Virus record (IMG/VR): IMGVR_UViG_3300034418_000397
Span: 1-20,068 of that record
Length of the DNA: 20,068 nucleotides
Strand: one strand, 5' to 3'
Origin: a virus
Every line of letters begins with the position of its first letter. Within the stretch, counting starts at the first letter, position 1. The notes under the pieces were generated by a model. The model had not been told where the DNA came from, searched no databases, and saw nothing but the letters and a program-made list of their open reading frames with translations. Made by a program: the position numbers and the translations under genes. This document shows positions 13,770-20,068 of the stretch, in pieces.

Positions 13770-15874
13770 TAGACAAACCACAACCAATGGATGAAGGTCA
13801 GATCGAAAGCATTGCTCGTGATGCTGTATCTGACGCTATCGACTTCATTGAGTCTGAGATCGCTCAGGATCGTATTAAGGCGCAACGCTACTTTGAAGGC
13901 GAGGTAGACCTCGGTGAAGAGGAAGGCCGGAGCAAGATTGTAGCGACTAAGGTGCGTGACACCATTCGCCAGATCAAGCCATCCCTGATGCGTGTGTTCC
14001 TATCAAATGAGAGCTATGTCCAGTTCACTCCATCTAAGCCACAGGACGTTGAGGCGGCTGACGTAGCCACTCGGTACGTCCACTCTCAGTTCACTGAGAA
14101 GAATGGCTATCGAGTTATCAACGATGTGTTCCACGATGCACTGTTGAAAAAGGCAGGTGTTGTAAAGGTCTACTGGGACGAGGCACAGAAGTCAGATACA
14201 CACGAGTACACTAACCTGACAGAAGAAGAGTTCATGCTTCTGGCCCAGGATGATGACGTTGATGTCACTCAGCACTCAGTTACTTACGAGGTGCAGATGG
14301 ACGAGCAAGGAGTGGAGATACAGATTCCATTCCATGACGCAAAGATTGTACGCACAACAACAGAAGGCTCGTTGCGCGTTGAGTCAGTACCTCCAGAAGA
14401 GTTCTTTGTAGACCGTAACTCTAAGTCGATTGACGACTTCTATGTGATCGGCCACAGAACAGAGATGCGAGCCGGTGACTTGGTTGCGATGGGTTATGAC
14501 CCTGACATCGTGTTCAGCCTATCTGGTATCTCTGATCACGACACAATGGCTGAGGCGGAAGACTTTGAACGCCGTGGCTACGATCAAGAGCAAGATGAAG
14601 ATATCCGCGATCCATCAATGCGTAAGGTTGCTGTCACAGAAGCCTATATGCGTATCGATGTGGATGGCACTGGCGTGGCACAGTTGCACAAGATCACGAT
14701 GGGCGGTGGGCAGTATCAACTACTCGACTATGAGCCTTGGGATCAAATCCCATTCGCAGTATTTGAGTGTGACCCAGAGCCACATGCGTTCTTTGGGCGC
14801 TCAGTTGCTGATCTGATCATTGAAGACCAGGATGCGGCAACGGCTATCTTGCGTGGTGTTCTTGATAACATTGCAATGGTCAACAATCCTCGCCTAGCGA
14901 TGGTTGAGGGTCAGGTAAACATTGATGATCTACTGAACAACGAGATCGGTGGCATTGTTCGCCTACGCGATCCAAACGCAGTACAGCAACTCAACATCCC
15001 ATTTGCGGCAGGCCAAGTGCTTGGAGCGATGCAGTATTACGATCAGGTAGTCGAGTCAAAGACTGGTGTCTCAAAGGCATCTGTTGGCCTAGATCCTGAT
15101 GCGCTGAACAATCAGACAGCGACAGCGGCTCGTCTCACAGCGAGTGCGGCGGCAGGACAGATTGAGGTCATTGCTCGCAACTTAGCAGAGGGCGGTATGT
15201 CACGCATGTTCAAGCTCATGCTGAAGCTACTTGCCGAGAACTCTCCAGAAGAACAAATGATGCGTATGACCGGCGGTATGTTTAGACCGATTGATCCGCG
15301 CTCATGGAACACAGAGATGTCGATTTCTGTGAATGTAGGCTTGGGTACTGGTAAGGAAGATGAGCGTCTCATGGCGCTTCAGCAGACCTTACAGACACAG
15401 TTGCAGTTCTATCAGACAGGCGGTCCAAACAACGGCATCGTCAGTATGACAAACATCCGCAATACTTTGGCCGATATCCTGGCGATCACAGGTATCCGCA
15501 ACTCTGATCGCTACTACCAGACAATGACTCCTGAGATCGAAGCTCAGTTGATCATGATGCAACAGCAGGCAATGGCTCAGGCGGCACAAGGTCAGCAAGA
15601 CCAACAGGCGCAAGCACTGGTGCAGGCCGAGACAATCCGAGCGCAGGCTAAGGCTCAGTCAGATCTGGCTAAGATCCAGTTGGATGCTCAGAAGGCTCTG
15701 GCACAGGATGACCGCGAGCGCGATAAGATGGATCAAGACCTACTTATCAAGGCCGCTGAGATCATCGGCAAGTACGGCACTGCGGTAGACGTAGAGAACA
15801 TCAAGAGCATGCAAAAACAGCAACGATTCGCTGATGTGTCTCCGGCTCAAGCAGTCGCTCAAAGTAGGTACTAA
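13766..15874 (+). CDS. Portal protein (P22/SU10-like)
   Basis: This 702-residue protein has the expected size for P22-type portals, the dodecameric ring at the packaging vertex. The N-terminal helix region (RIKAQRYFEGEVDLGEEEGRSKIVATKVRDTIRQIKPSLMRVFL, residues 36-79) is typical of this family. So is the central part, with VPPEEFFVDRNSKSIDDFYVIGHRT and the stem/clip region PFAVFECDPEPHAFFGRSVADLIIEDQDAATAILRGVLDN. The last 120 residues (from about 582) form a long Gln/Ala-rich coiled coil like the P22 portal barrel. It overlaps the ejection gene by 4 bases and the next gene by one. The arrangement with tail and ejection genes before the portal differs from T7-like order. Confidence 0.9.
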   Translation: MIDKPQPMDEGQIESIARDAVSDAIDFIESEIAQDRIKAQRYFEGEVDLGEEEGRSKIVATKVRDTIRQIKPSLMRVFLSNESYVQFTPSKPQDVEAADVATRYVHSQFTEKNGYRVINDVFHDALLKKAGVVKVYWDEAQKSDTHEYTNLTEEEFMLLAQDDDVDVTQHSVTYEVQMDEQGVEIQIPFHDAKIVRTTTEGSLRVESVPPEEFFVDRNSKSIDDFYVIGHRTEMRAGDLVAMGYDPDIVFSLSGISDHDTMAEAEDFERRGYDQEQDEDIRDPSMRKVAVTEAYMRIDVDGTGVAQLHKITMGGGQYQLLDYEPWDQIPFAVFECDPEPHAFFGRSVADLIIEDQDAATAILRGVLDNIAMVNNPRLAMVEGQVNIDDLLNNEIGGIVRLRDPNAVQQLNIPFAAGQVLGAMQYYDQVVESKTGVSKASVGLDPDALNNQTATAARLTASAAAGQIEVIARNLAEGGMSRMFKLMLKLLAENSPEEQMMRMTGGMFRPIDPRSWNTEMSISVNVGLGTGKEDERLMALQQTLQTQLQFYQTGGPNNGIVSMTNIRNTLADILAITGIRNSDRYYQTMTPEIEAQLIMMQQQAMAQAAQGQQDQQAQALVQAETIRAQAKAQSDLAKIQLDAQKALAQDDRERDKMDQDLLIKAAEIIGKYGTAVDVENIKSMQKQQRFADVSPAQAVAQSRY

Positions 15875-16107
15875 TGTCGAACATTAAAGATAGGGCTGGA
15901 AAGATACGCGATCTCATGCGTGACGAGACATTCAGGGATGTCATGCAAGGGGTCAGAACTGAGCAAGTTGGTGTATTTTTATCCAGTAATGCTACAATCG
16001 AAGATATTGAGGAAGCGCATCAAATCGTTGTTGCACTTGATAAAATTGAGGCGTACATGCGTACCGTACTAAATGACGAGGCCGTGTACGACAAGAAAAA
16101 CACTTAG
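15874..16107 (+). CDS. Conserved small protein between portal and scaffold
   Basis: This 77-residue, probably all-helical protein (IKDRAGKIRDLMRDETFRDVM, then NATIEDIEEAHQIVVALDKIEAYM) has no membrane segment, no cysteine cluster and no recognisable catalytic motif. Short proteins of this type occur between portal and scaffold genes in other marine podoviruses, where the role is not known to me. Its start overlaps the portal stop (TAATG), so it is probably made by translational coupling. A part in portal or procapsid assembly is inferred only from location. Confidence 0.6.
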   Translation: MSNIKDRAGKIRDLMRDETFRDVMQGVRTEQVGVFLSSNATIEDIEEAHQIVVALDKIEAYMRTVLNDEAVYDKKNT

Positions 16108-16124
16108 ACTGGAGACACTGGACC

Positions 16125-17141
16125 GTGGAAACGACAGAATCTAGTAATGGGCCAATGACTGTTGAGTCGGCGGCGGAACTTCTCGTACAGCGGGAAGAAG
16201 AGCAACCAGAAGCGACTGAAGAGGTAGCTGAGGCTGAGGAAGGACAACCCGTAGCGGATTCTTTCGATGAGGCCGATGACTCGGATGACGGTGAGGTTGA
16301 GGATGTCGATGCCGATGAAGTCAACGAGGTTGATGATGACGCAGAAGACGAGGATGAGTACGAAGACAACGAGGAAGACGTTGAGGAAACGGACCCTGCG
16401 CTAGAAGCACATACCGTAAAGGTAGACGGGCAAGAATTGCAGGTAACTCTCGAAGAACTCAAGCGTGGTTACTCAGGTCAGCAGTACGTCCAAAAGGGCA
16501 TGCAACAGGTTGCTGAGGCGCGTAAAGCGGCGGAGGCACAGTACAGCGCCCTAATGCAAGAAAGACAAAATCTTGCACAGTTGGTAGAACAGGTACAACA
16601 CGGTGGTATTGCGCCTCCTGTAGAGCCAAATGAGGAAATGTTTAAGGATGACCCCATCGGCTACTTTGAAGCCAAGATGGAGTTTGACGCGCAAGCTAAG
16701 AAGTGGAACGCGGTACAGCAAGAGCTAGCCGCCAAAGCAGAACAGCAAACTTACGCTGAGCAACAAGCCAAACAGGCTATGGCTCAACAAGAGGCGCAGA
16801 TCCTTATGGAGAAGATACCTGAGTTGCGTGACGCTGGTAAGGCAACGCAGTTCAAGAAAGATATCGTACAGGTAGCGACAGAGGTATATGGATACCCAGA
16901 GGAGCTACTAGGTAACATCACAAGTCACCGAGACTTATTAGTGTTACGAGACGCGATGATGTATCGGAAACTCATGGGCAACGAGGACAAGGTGAAGGGT
17001 AAGGTCAAAAAGGCCAGTCCAGTCATCAAGCCAGGTACTAAGAAAGTTACTACCAACAATGACGTAGCTCGTAAGAAGCGAGCCAAACTGAGAAAGTCAG
17101 GTAGCGTTGAAGACGCACTGGCACTGATGTTGAATAACTAA
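16125..17141 (+). CDS. Capsid scaffolding protein
   Basis: This 338-residue protein begins at GTG 16125, with GGAG at 16111-16114. The N-terminal 95 residues are extremely acidic (for example DDDAEDEDEYEDNEEDVEE at 70-88). HTVKVDGQELQVTLEELKRGYS (96-117) follows, a motif typical of phage scaffold proteins. Next comes a Gln/Ala/Glu-rich coiled coil (about 118-250). The last 48 residues are basic and end in KLRKSGSVEDALALML, the kind of helix that binds the inside of capsid proteins in T7- and P22-like phages. It lies directly upstream of the capsid gene, as expected. Scaffolds of this kind act inside the procapsid and leave before DNA is packaged. Confidence 0.85.
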   Translation: METTESSNGPMTVESAAELLVQREEEQPEATEEVAEAEEGQPVADSFDEADDSDDGEVEDVDADEVNEVDDDAEDEDEYEDNEEDVEETDPALEAHTVKVDGQELQVTLEELKRGYSGQQYVQKGMQQVAEARKAAEAQYSALMQERQNLAQLVEQVQHGGIAPPVEPNEEMFKDDPIGYFEAKMEFDAQAKKWNAVQQELAAKAEQQTYAEQQAKQAMAQQEAQILMEKIPELRDAGKATQFKKDIVQVATEVYGYPEELLGNITSHRDLLVLRDAMMYRKLMGNEDKVKGKVKKASPVIKPGTKKVTTNNDVARKKRAKLRKSGSVEDALALMLNN

Positions 17142-17156
17142 CTTGAGGTAATAGAC

Positions 17157-18131
17157 ATGGCACAGCCAACCAACACTTTTGACAGCTATGATGCTGTCGG
17201 TATCCGCGAGTCGCTAGAGGACCTGATATACGATGTAAGCCCCGAAGACACGCCGTTTTATAGTGCTTGCGCGAAAGTAAAGGCAACTAACACTTTGCAC
17301 GAGTGGCAAACAGACGCATTACGCGCATCAGCGGCAAACGCTCACGTTGAAGGTGACGACACCACTGCTGAAGCTCGTACAGCGACTTCACGTTTGGGTA
17401 ACTACACTCAAATCTTCAAGAACGCAGTATCTGTACCTGATACAGACAACGGTCTTGATAAGGCTGGCCGCGCTAAAGAAATGGCGTACCAGACACTGAA
17501 GATCGCTAAAGAGCAAAAGCTCGACATCGAGAAGGCATTGTTCGACAACAACGCTCGTGTAGCAGGTAACTCTACTACTGCGCGTGAATTGGCGGGCGCT
17601 CCTGCTTGGATGATCACTAACACTGACTTTGTTACTGGCGGCGCGACTGATGGTGCAGATCCTACTGGTGACGGTACTGACGCTCGTACAGATGCAGTTG
17701 GCTCGTTAACAGCGTTCAGCCAAGCCAAGTTTGACGGTGTTATGCAGTCAATCTGGGAGCAAGGCGGAAACCCTGATGTTGTTTACTTGTCAGCGTTCCA
17801 GATGAACAAGGCACTCGGATTCACTGGTATGAACAACCAGCGTTCAACTATCGGTGCTTCTGTTGGTGGTACTAACGCTGTGATCAACGCAGTTGACGTA
17901 TACGTTACTCCTTGGGGGACTGTAGAATTTATCCCTACTCGTGAGAACCGTTCACGCGATGTGTTCATCATGCAAAACGACATGTGGTCTGTTGGCGTTC
18001 TACGTCCAACTAAGAACACTGCGTTGAGCAAGACAGGTGACTCAGAGCGCCGCCAGGTGGTTACTGAACTGACTCTTATTTGTAAAAATGAGAAGGCCTC
18101 AGGCATCATCGCTGACAACACAACTTCTTAA
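17157..18131 (+). CDS. Major capsid protein, copy 2 (SU10-like, complete)
   Basis: This complete 324-residue major capsid protein of the SU10/DUF5309 type has HK97 fold by family knowledge. The N-arm reads TFDSYDAVGIRESLEDLIYDVSPEDTPFYSACAK (residues 7-40), followed by HEWQTDALRA and the spine helix (AKEMAYQTLKIAKEQKLDIEKAL, about 105-127). The C-terminus, SKTGDSERRQVVTELTLICKNEKASGIIAD, is the family signature. It follows the scaffold gene after 15 bases, with GAGGTAA as ribosome-binding site. A UACG-loop hairpin follows. The coding sequence appears intact. It is a diverged homologue of the truncated capsid gene at the left edge. As this copy sits next to portal and scaffold, it is probably the main shell protein. 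Confidence 0.92.
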   Translation: MAQPTNTFDSYDAVGIRESLEDLIYDVSPEDTPFYSACAKVKATNTLHEWQTDALRASAANAHVEGDDTTAEARTATSRLGNYTQIFKNAVSVPDTDNGLDKAGRAKEMAYQTLKIAKEQKLDIEKALFDNNARVAGNSTTARELAGAPAWMITNTDFVTGGATDGADPTGDGTDARTDAVGSLTAFSQAKFDGVMQSIWEQGGNPDVVYLSAFQMNKALGFTGMNNQRSTIGASVGGTNAVINAVDVYVTPWGTVEFIPTRENRSRDVFIMQNDMWSVGVLRPTKNTALSKTGDSERRQVVTELTLICKNEKASGIIADNTTS

Positions 18132-18143
18132 TGAAGTGACCAA

Positions 18144-18165
18144 GGAAGGGGCTACGGCCCCTTTC
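18144..18165 (+). terminator. Hairpin terminator after capsid gene copy 2
   Basis: The stem GGAAGGGGC pairs with GCCCCTTTC around a TACG tetraloop (18153-18156), giving about 9 base pairs with one G-T wobble. TGCTTT follows, a weaker T tract than that after copy 1. C(UACG)G loops are very stable. The hairpin begins 13 bases after the stop codon. It may act as a partial terminator or mRNA-stabilising end, so that capsid message exceeds downstream message. Confidence 0.75.
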
Positions 18166-18183
18166 TGCTTTGGGGGATAGGAA

Positions 18184-18369
18184 ATGGCTAAATACAAAGT
18201 AGTTGTTGGAACACTGTTCATGGCAGGTCAGAAGTACCGCCGAGGCGACATCGTAGAGTGCGCCAACCCACAAGATTTCGGAACCCGACTAGAAGTAGTC
18301 GCGGAGCCAAAGGTAGAAGAGAAGCCAAAACCTGCTCGTAAGCCACGAGCTAAGAAGGCGGCAGAATGA
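18184..18369 (+). CDS. Small SH3-like head protein with basic tail
   Basis: This 61-residue protein has two visible parts. Residues 1-38 (KYKVVVGTLFMAGQKYRRGDIVECANPQDFGTRLEVV) form a strand pattern resembling the SH3-like small proteins often found after phage capsid genes. Residues 42-61 are a lysine/proline/alanine tail (PKVEEKPKPARKPRAKKAA). The basic tail could touch packaged DNA. A virion role is inferred from position. A strong ribosome-binding region (GGGGGATAGGA) precedes ATG 18184. The stop overlaps the next start (ATGA). Confidence 0.6.
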   Translation: MAKYKVVVGTLFMAGQKYRRGDIVECANPQDFGTRLEVVAEPKVEEKPKPARKPRAKKAAE

Positions 18370-18656
18370 AGTTAGGTGAGAAGGTTCTGTATGACCACAC
18401 TGAAGATAAGGTAGTGGTCCAGAAGACTCATGACGTAAACCCTGAGATGCATCGCGCACAGATGTTGCGTGAGGCTGGTGCAGGCCAAAAGGGCGAGCAT
18501 CGGCTCGTTGGAACAATTCCACTGAACCTTATTGCAGAATGGTGCAAAGAGGCCGGAGTAAGGTGGAATGACATACAAGCTCGGCAGGAAGTTGTGAAGC
18601 GCAAGATCCTGTCAGGGGACTTTGACAAGTTCAGAGTGTGGAAGGGAACGTATTGA
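18366..18656 (+). CDS. Small head-associated protein (paralogue of the 103-residue protein at 732)
   Basis: This is a 96-residue soluble protein. Near the N-terminus is EKVLYDHTEDKVVVQ. GEHRLVGTIPLNLIAEWCKEAGV follows at about residues 43-65, and KRKILSGDFDKFRVW near the end. This matches the layout of the protein at 732-1043 (KVLSHD..., RVASIPLTVYYDLKQKGI, KKWLNDPENKYFR). Both lie shortly after a capsid gene and its hairpin. I read them as diverged copies of one family. The likely role is capsid-associated or head completion, but this is not shown. It overlaps the previous gene by 4 bases. Confidence 0.7.
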   Translation: MKLGEKVLYDHTEDKVVVQKTHDVNPEMHRAQMLREAGAGQKGEHRLVGTIPLNLIAEWCKEAGVRWNDIQARQEVVKRKILSGDFDKFRVWKGTY

Positions 18657-18657
18657 G

Positions 18658-18852
18658 GTGGACAGACGTACTGCGGCTTCTGCTCATAAGCGGATCGATG
18701 ATCTGGAGAAACAACTCGTGAAACATGAGGCAGTGTCTACAGAGCGTTGGACAGAAACAATTTTACGAATCAAAAGGATTGAGGCGATCATGATCGGGAC
18801 AGCGGGTGCTACCATCATGCTCCTGATCACCCTGTTAACCAAAACGGGATAG
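18658..18852 (+). CDS. XhlA/holin-like small membrane protein
   Basis: I place the start at GTG 18658, one base after the preceding stop, giving 64 residues. An upstream ATG at 18622 lies deep inside the previous gene and has no ribosome-binding site. The N-terminal 40 residues form an amphipathic helix/coiled coil (DRRTAASAHKRIDDLEKQLV and onwards). The C-terminus has one membrane helix (IMIGTAGATIMLLITLL, about residues 44-60). This is the layout of haemolysin XhlA-type holin accessory proteins. No endolysin is visible in the window, so a lysis role is plausible but unproven. Confidence 0.65.
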   Translation: MDRRTAASAHKRIDDLEKQLVKHEAVSTERWTETILRIKRIEAIMIGTAGATIMLLITLLTKTG

Positions 18853-18858
18853 AGAGCC

Positions 18859-19308
18859 ATGATATTTGAGGCAATAGCCGCCATAAAAATTGCGAACGAA
18901 GCTGTGTCCGCAATAAAAGAGTTTGCAGGCCACGTTTCTTCTGTAGGAGAAATGGGTAAGGATTTAACAAAATTGGCTGATGCCAAGGACGATATCGAGA
19001 AAGCGGCCAAGGATGGCGATATGGAAGCGTTCTGGGCGTTAGAAGATATCAAGCGGCATGAGGCTGAGGTGAAGCAACAGTTCATCTACGCGGGCCGGGC
19101 TGGCCTTTGGGATGATTACTGTAAGTTCATAGCCAACCGCAAGCAATTGCGTGAGAACGAGCGTAAACGTGCGGAAGCTAAGAAATTGGCTCGAAAGAAA
19201 GCCATACAGAATGGATTTTTGTATGTGGCTGTTGGCATTGCTGTTCTCGGTATTGTGGGTGGGGCCGTGGCCTTACTACTGTGGCTTATTAGCCTTAAAG
19301 GTACTTAG
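18859..19308 (+). CDS. C-terminally anchored membrane protein of unknown role
   Basis: In this 149-residue protein the first 35 residues are an amphipathic helix (FEAIAAIKIANEAVSAIKEFAGHV). A charged helical region follows (DLTKLADAKDDIEKAAKDGD, then IKRHEAEVKQQFIYAG), then a very basic stretch (about 98-117, with KRAEAKKLARKK). One strong membrane helix lies at about 119-145 (LYVAVGIAVLGIVGGAVALLLWLI). The basic residues before the helix predict the N-terminal bulk in the cytoplasm. Its place next to a holin-like gene suggests a lysis or envelope role, but similar proteins in marine phages are uncharacterised. Six bases separate it from the gene before. Confidence 0.6.
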   Translation: MIFEAIAAIKIANEAVSAIKEFAGHVSSVGEMGKDLTKLADAKDDIEKAAKDGDMEAFWALEDIKRHEAEVKQQFIYAGRAGLWDDYCKFIANRKQLRENERKRAEAKKLARKKAIQNGFLYVAVGIAVLGIVGGAVALLLWLISLKGT

Positions 19309-19310
19309 AG

Positions 19311-19586
19311 ATGGCTATTGAGTATCGAGGCGAACGATTCGCCGGTTACAACAAACCTAAGAGGACACCAAATCATCCTCGTAAGTCGCATGCTGTTCTG
19401 GCAAAAGAAGGCGACACAATCAAGCTTATTCGTTTCGGTCAGCAAGGAGTCAGCGGTGCGGGCAAGAAGCCGAAGACCGAGAAGGAGAAGGCGCGGCGTA
19501 GATCATACTATGCTCGCCATAACGCGCAGGGAAAACCCACAAGCAAGCTCTCTGCAAAATACTGGTCACACAAGGTTAAATGGTGA
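19311..19586 (+). CDS. Conserved basic phage protein of unknown function (91 residues)
   Basis: The sequence opens EYRGERFAGYNKPKRTPNHPRKSHAVLAKEGDTIKLIRFGQQGVSG (residues 3-48). KTEKEKARRRSYYARHNAQGK and SAKYWSHKVKW follow. This opening and ending recur in many aquatic phages and some plasmid-borne genes, but I know of no established function. It is strongly basic, has no membrane segment, and could bind nucleic acid. An overlapping longer frame at 19318-19644 is a shadow. Weak AAAGG lies upstream within the end of the preceding gene. Confidence 0.65.
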   Translation: MAIEYRGERFAGYNKPKRTPNHPRKSHAVLAKEGDTIKLIRFGQQGVSGAGKKPKTEKEKARRRSYYARHNAQGKPTSKLSAKYWSHKVKW

Positions 19587-19591
19587 AGAAC

Positions 19592-19729
19592 ATGGCAATG
19601 TACGGCAAAAAGACAGCAAAGAAGGGCATGAAGAAGATGGCTAAGAAGGAGTTCACTCCATGTAGCCGGTGTCCTAACCCAGCATCATGCAAGCGGGCAG
19701 GAATGTGCCTGGCTAAGGCGATTGGCTAA
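19592..19729 (+). CDS. Lysine-rich mini-protein with four cysteines
   Basis: This is a 45-residue protein (MAMYGKKTAKKGMKKMAKK, then a cysteine cluster). The cysteines at 24, 27, 33 and 39 have spacing C-x2-C-x5-C-x5-C (CSRCPNPASCKRAGMC), which could bind zinc or form disulphides. The basic first half could bind DNA or RNA. An in-frame GTG at 19583 would add three residues and overlap the previous gene by 4 bases, so either start is possible. The stop overlaps the next ATG (TAATG), which supports a real translated gene. It is not recognised as any named family. Confidence 0.6.
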   Translation: MAMYGKKTAKKGMKKMAKKEFTPCSRCPNPASCKRAGMCLAKAIG

Positions 19730-19893
19730 TGGCTAAGTCAGGACTGTACGCAAACATTCATGCAAAGCGGAAGCGCATTGCAGAAGGCTCGAAAGAGAAG
19801 ATGCGGAAGCCTGGTTCTAAGGGTGCGCCTACAGACGCGGCATTCGCTAAGGCCAAGAAGACGGCTAAGAAAAAGCCAAAGAAAAGGACATAA
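19729..19893 (+). CDS. Lysine-rich mini-protein with KMRKPGSKGAPT motif
   Basis: This 54-residue, highly basic protein reads MAKSGLYANIHAKRKRIAEG, then SKEKMRKPGSKGAPTDAAF and a lysine/alanine tail. The LY-NIHAKRKRI and EKMRKPG-KGAPT motifs are widely shared by small phage proteins of unknown function (possibly the family named DUF6321; I am not certain of the number). It starts on the stop of the previous gene. No membrane segment is seen. A DNA-binding or packaged minor protein is possible because of charge, without direct evidence. Confidence 0.65.
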   Translation: MAKSGLYANIHAKRKRIAEGSKEKMRKPGSKGAPTDAAFAKAKKTAKKKPKKRT

Positions 19894-19898
19894 CGGGC

Positions 19899-20068
19899 AT
19901 GACAAAAGAGATGTTGGAGAAATATGATGCGAACGGCAACGGCGTTCTCGATCCGGATGAGCTTGCTCTTATTGAACTTGAGGATCGCCGCCGTAAGATG
20001 GAAGATGAAGACGCTCAGCGTGATTCGATCCGCAAGATGGCGTGGTTCGCGCTGTTTGGCTTACTGCT
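19899..20068 (+). CDS. EF-hand plus membrane-segment protein (3'-truncated)
   Basis: The frame runs open off the window edge after 56 residues. Residues 9-20 are DANGNGVLDPDE, a canonical EF-hand calcium loop with ligand positions 1 (Asp), 3 (Asn), 5 (Asn), 9 (Asp) and 12 (Glu), and Gly at 6. It is preceded by a short helix (KEMLEKY) and followed by a charged helix (LALIELEDRRRKMEDEDAQRDSIRKM). A hydrophobic segment then begins (WFALFGLL). This suggests a calcium-responsive or calcium-stabilised membrane protein. Position next to membrane-protein genes suggests lysis or envelope function, by inference only. Ribosome-binding signal is weak (ACGGGC). Confidence 0.65.
   Translation, partial: MTKEMLEKYDANGNGVLDPDELALIELEDRRRKMEDEDAQRDSIRKMAWFALFGLL

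Noticed and set aside
15992-16462. Long minus-strand frame of 156 codons, serine-rich
   Set aside because: It is the antisense of the acidic scaffold region (GAN/GAT codons read as serine-type codons in reverse), with no homologous pattern and no ribosome-binding site.
19318-19644. 108-codon frame overlapping the 91- and 45-residue genes
   Set aside because: Two phage-like conserved proteins occupy the other frame with coupled starts and stops; this frame shows no recognisable protein features.

Overview
This window looks like about half of the genome of a tailed bacteriophage with a short, podovirus-type tail, most likely from an aquatic (probably marine) proteobacterial host. Every gene I can support lies on the + strand. 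The genes are packed with one to a few bases between them or overlap (ATGA, TAATG and TAGTG junctions), and the products are almost all virion proteins. Base composition looks near-balanced by eye rather than strongly AT-rich, so a SAR11 (Pelagibacter) host seems less likely than another marine proteobacterium; this is a weak inference. No terminase, polymerase, integrase, endolysin, tRNA or CRISPR is visible here.

Layout. (1) 1-2339: the C-terminal two thirds of a SU10-like major capsid protein (MCP1, cut by the window edge), a UUCG-loop terminator, a small head-associated protein, a GT-A type glycosyltransferase and a head-tail adaptor. (2) 2339-5875: five or six short fibre/adhesin genes of different folds. 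They are a Gp80-like tail protein, an Ala/Ser/Thr-repeat protein, a fibre with a T-AELNKLDG motif, a poly-glycine adhesin, a small PYPSW-type protein and a C1q-like jelly-roll protein. (3) 5876-13769: a 632-residue tail hub/nozzle-like protein with an inserted carbohydrate-binding-like domain, a GNAT-like internal protein, and four probable internal/ejection proteins, the last with glycine-zipper membrane segments. (4) 13766-18131: portal, a 77-residue protein, an acidic scaffolding protein and a complete second major capsid protein (MCP2), followed by a UACG-loop terminator. (5) 18184-20068: a run of small genes, including a SH3-like head protein, a paralogue of the small head protein after MCP1, a holin-like XhlA-type protein, a C-terminally anchored membrane protein, several lysine-rich mini-proteins and a truncated EF-hand plus membrane-segment protein.

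The most striking feature is that the window is bracketed by two diverged copies of the same cassette: major capsid protein, UNCG-tetraloop terminator, then a small head-associated protein. Copy 1 leads into the adaptor and tail genes. Copy 2 follows portal and scaffold. Because genes overlap at the ejection-protein/portal junction, that part of the order is unlikely to be an assembly join. A phage with two different capsid proteins, or one carrying an acquired capsid cassette, is the leading interpretation. The block with the glycosyltransferase and adaptor is also visibly richer in CpG than the fibre genes that follow.
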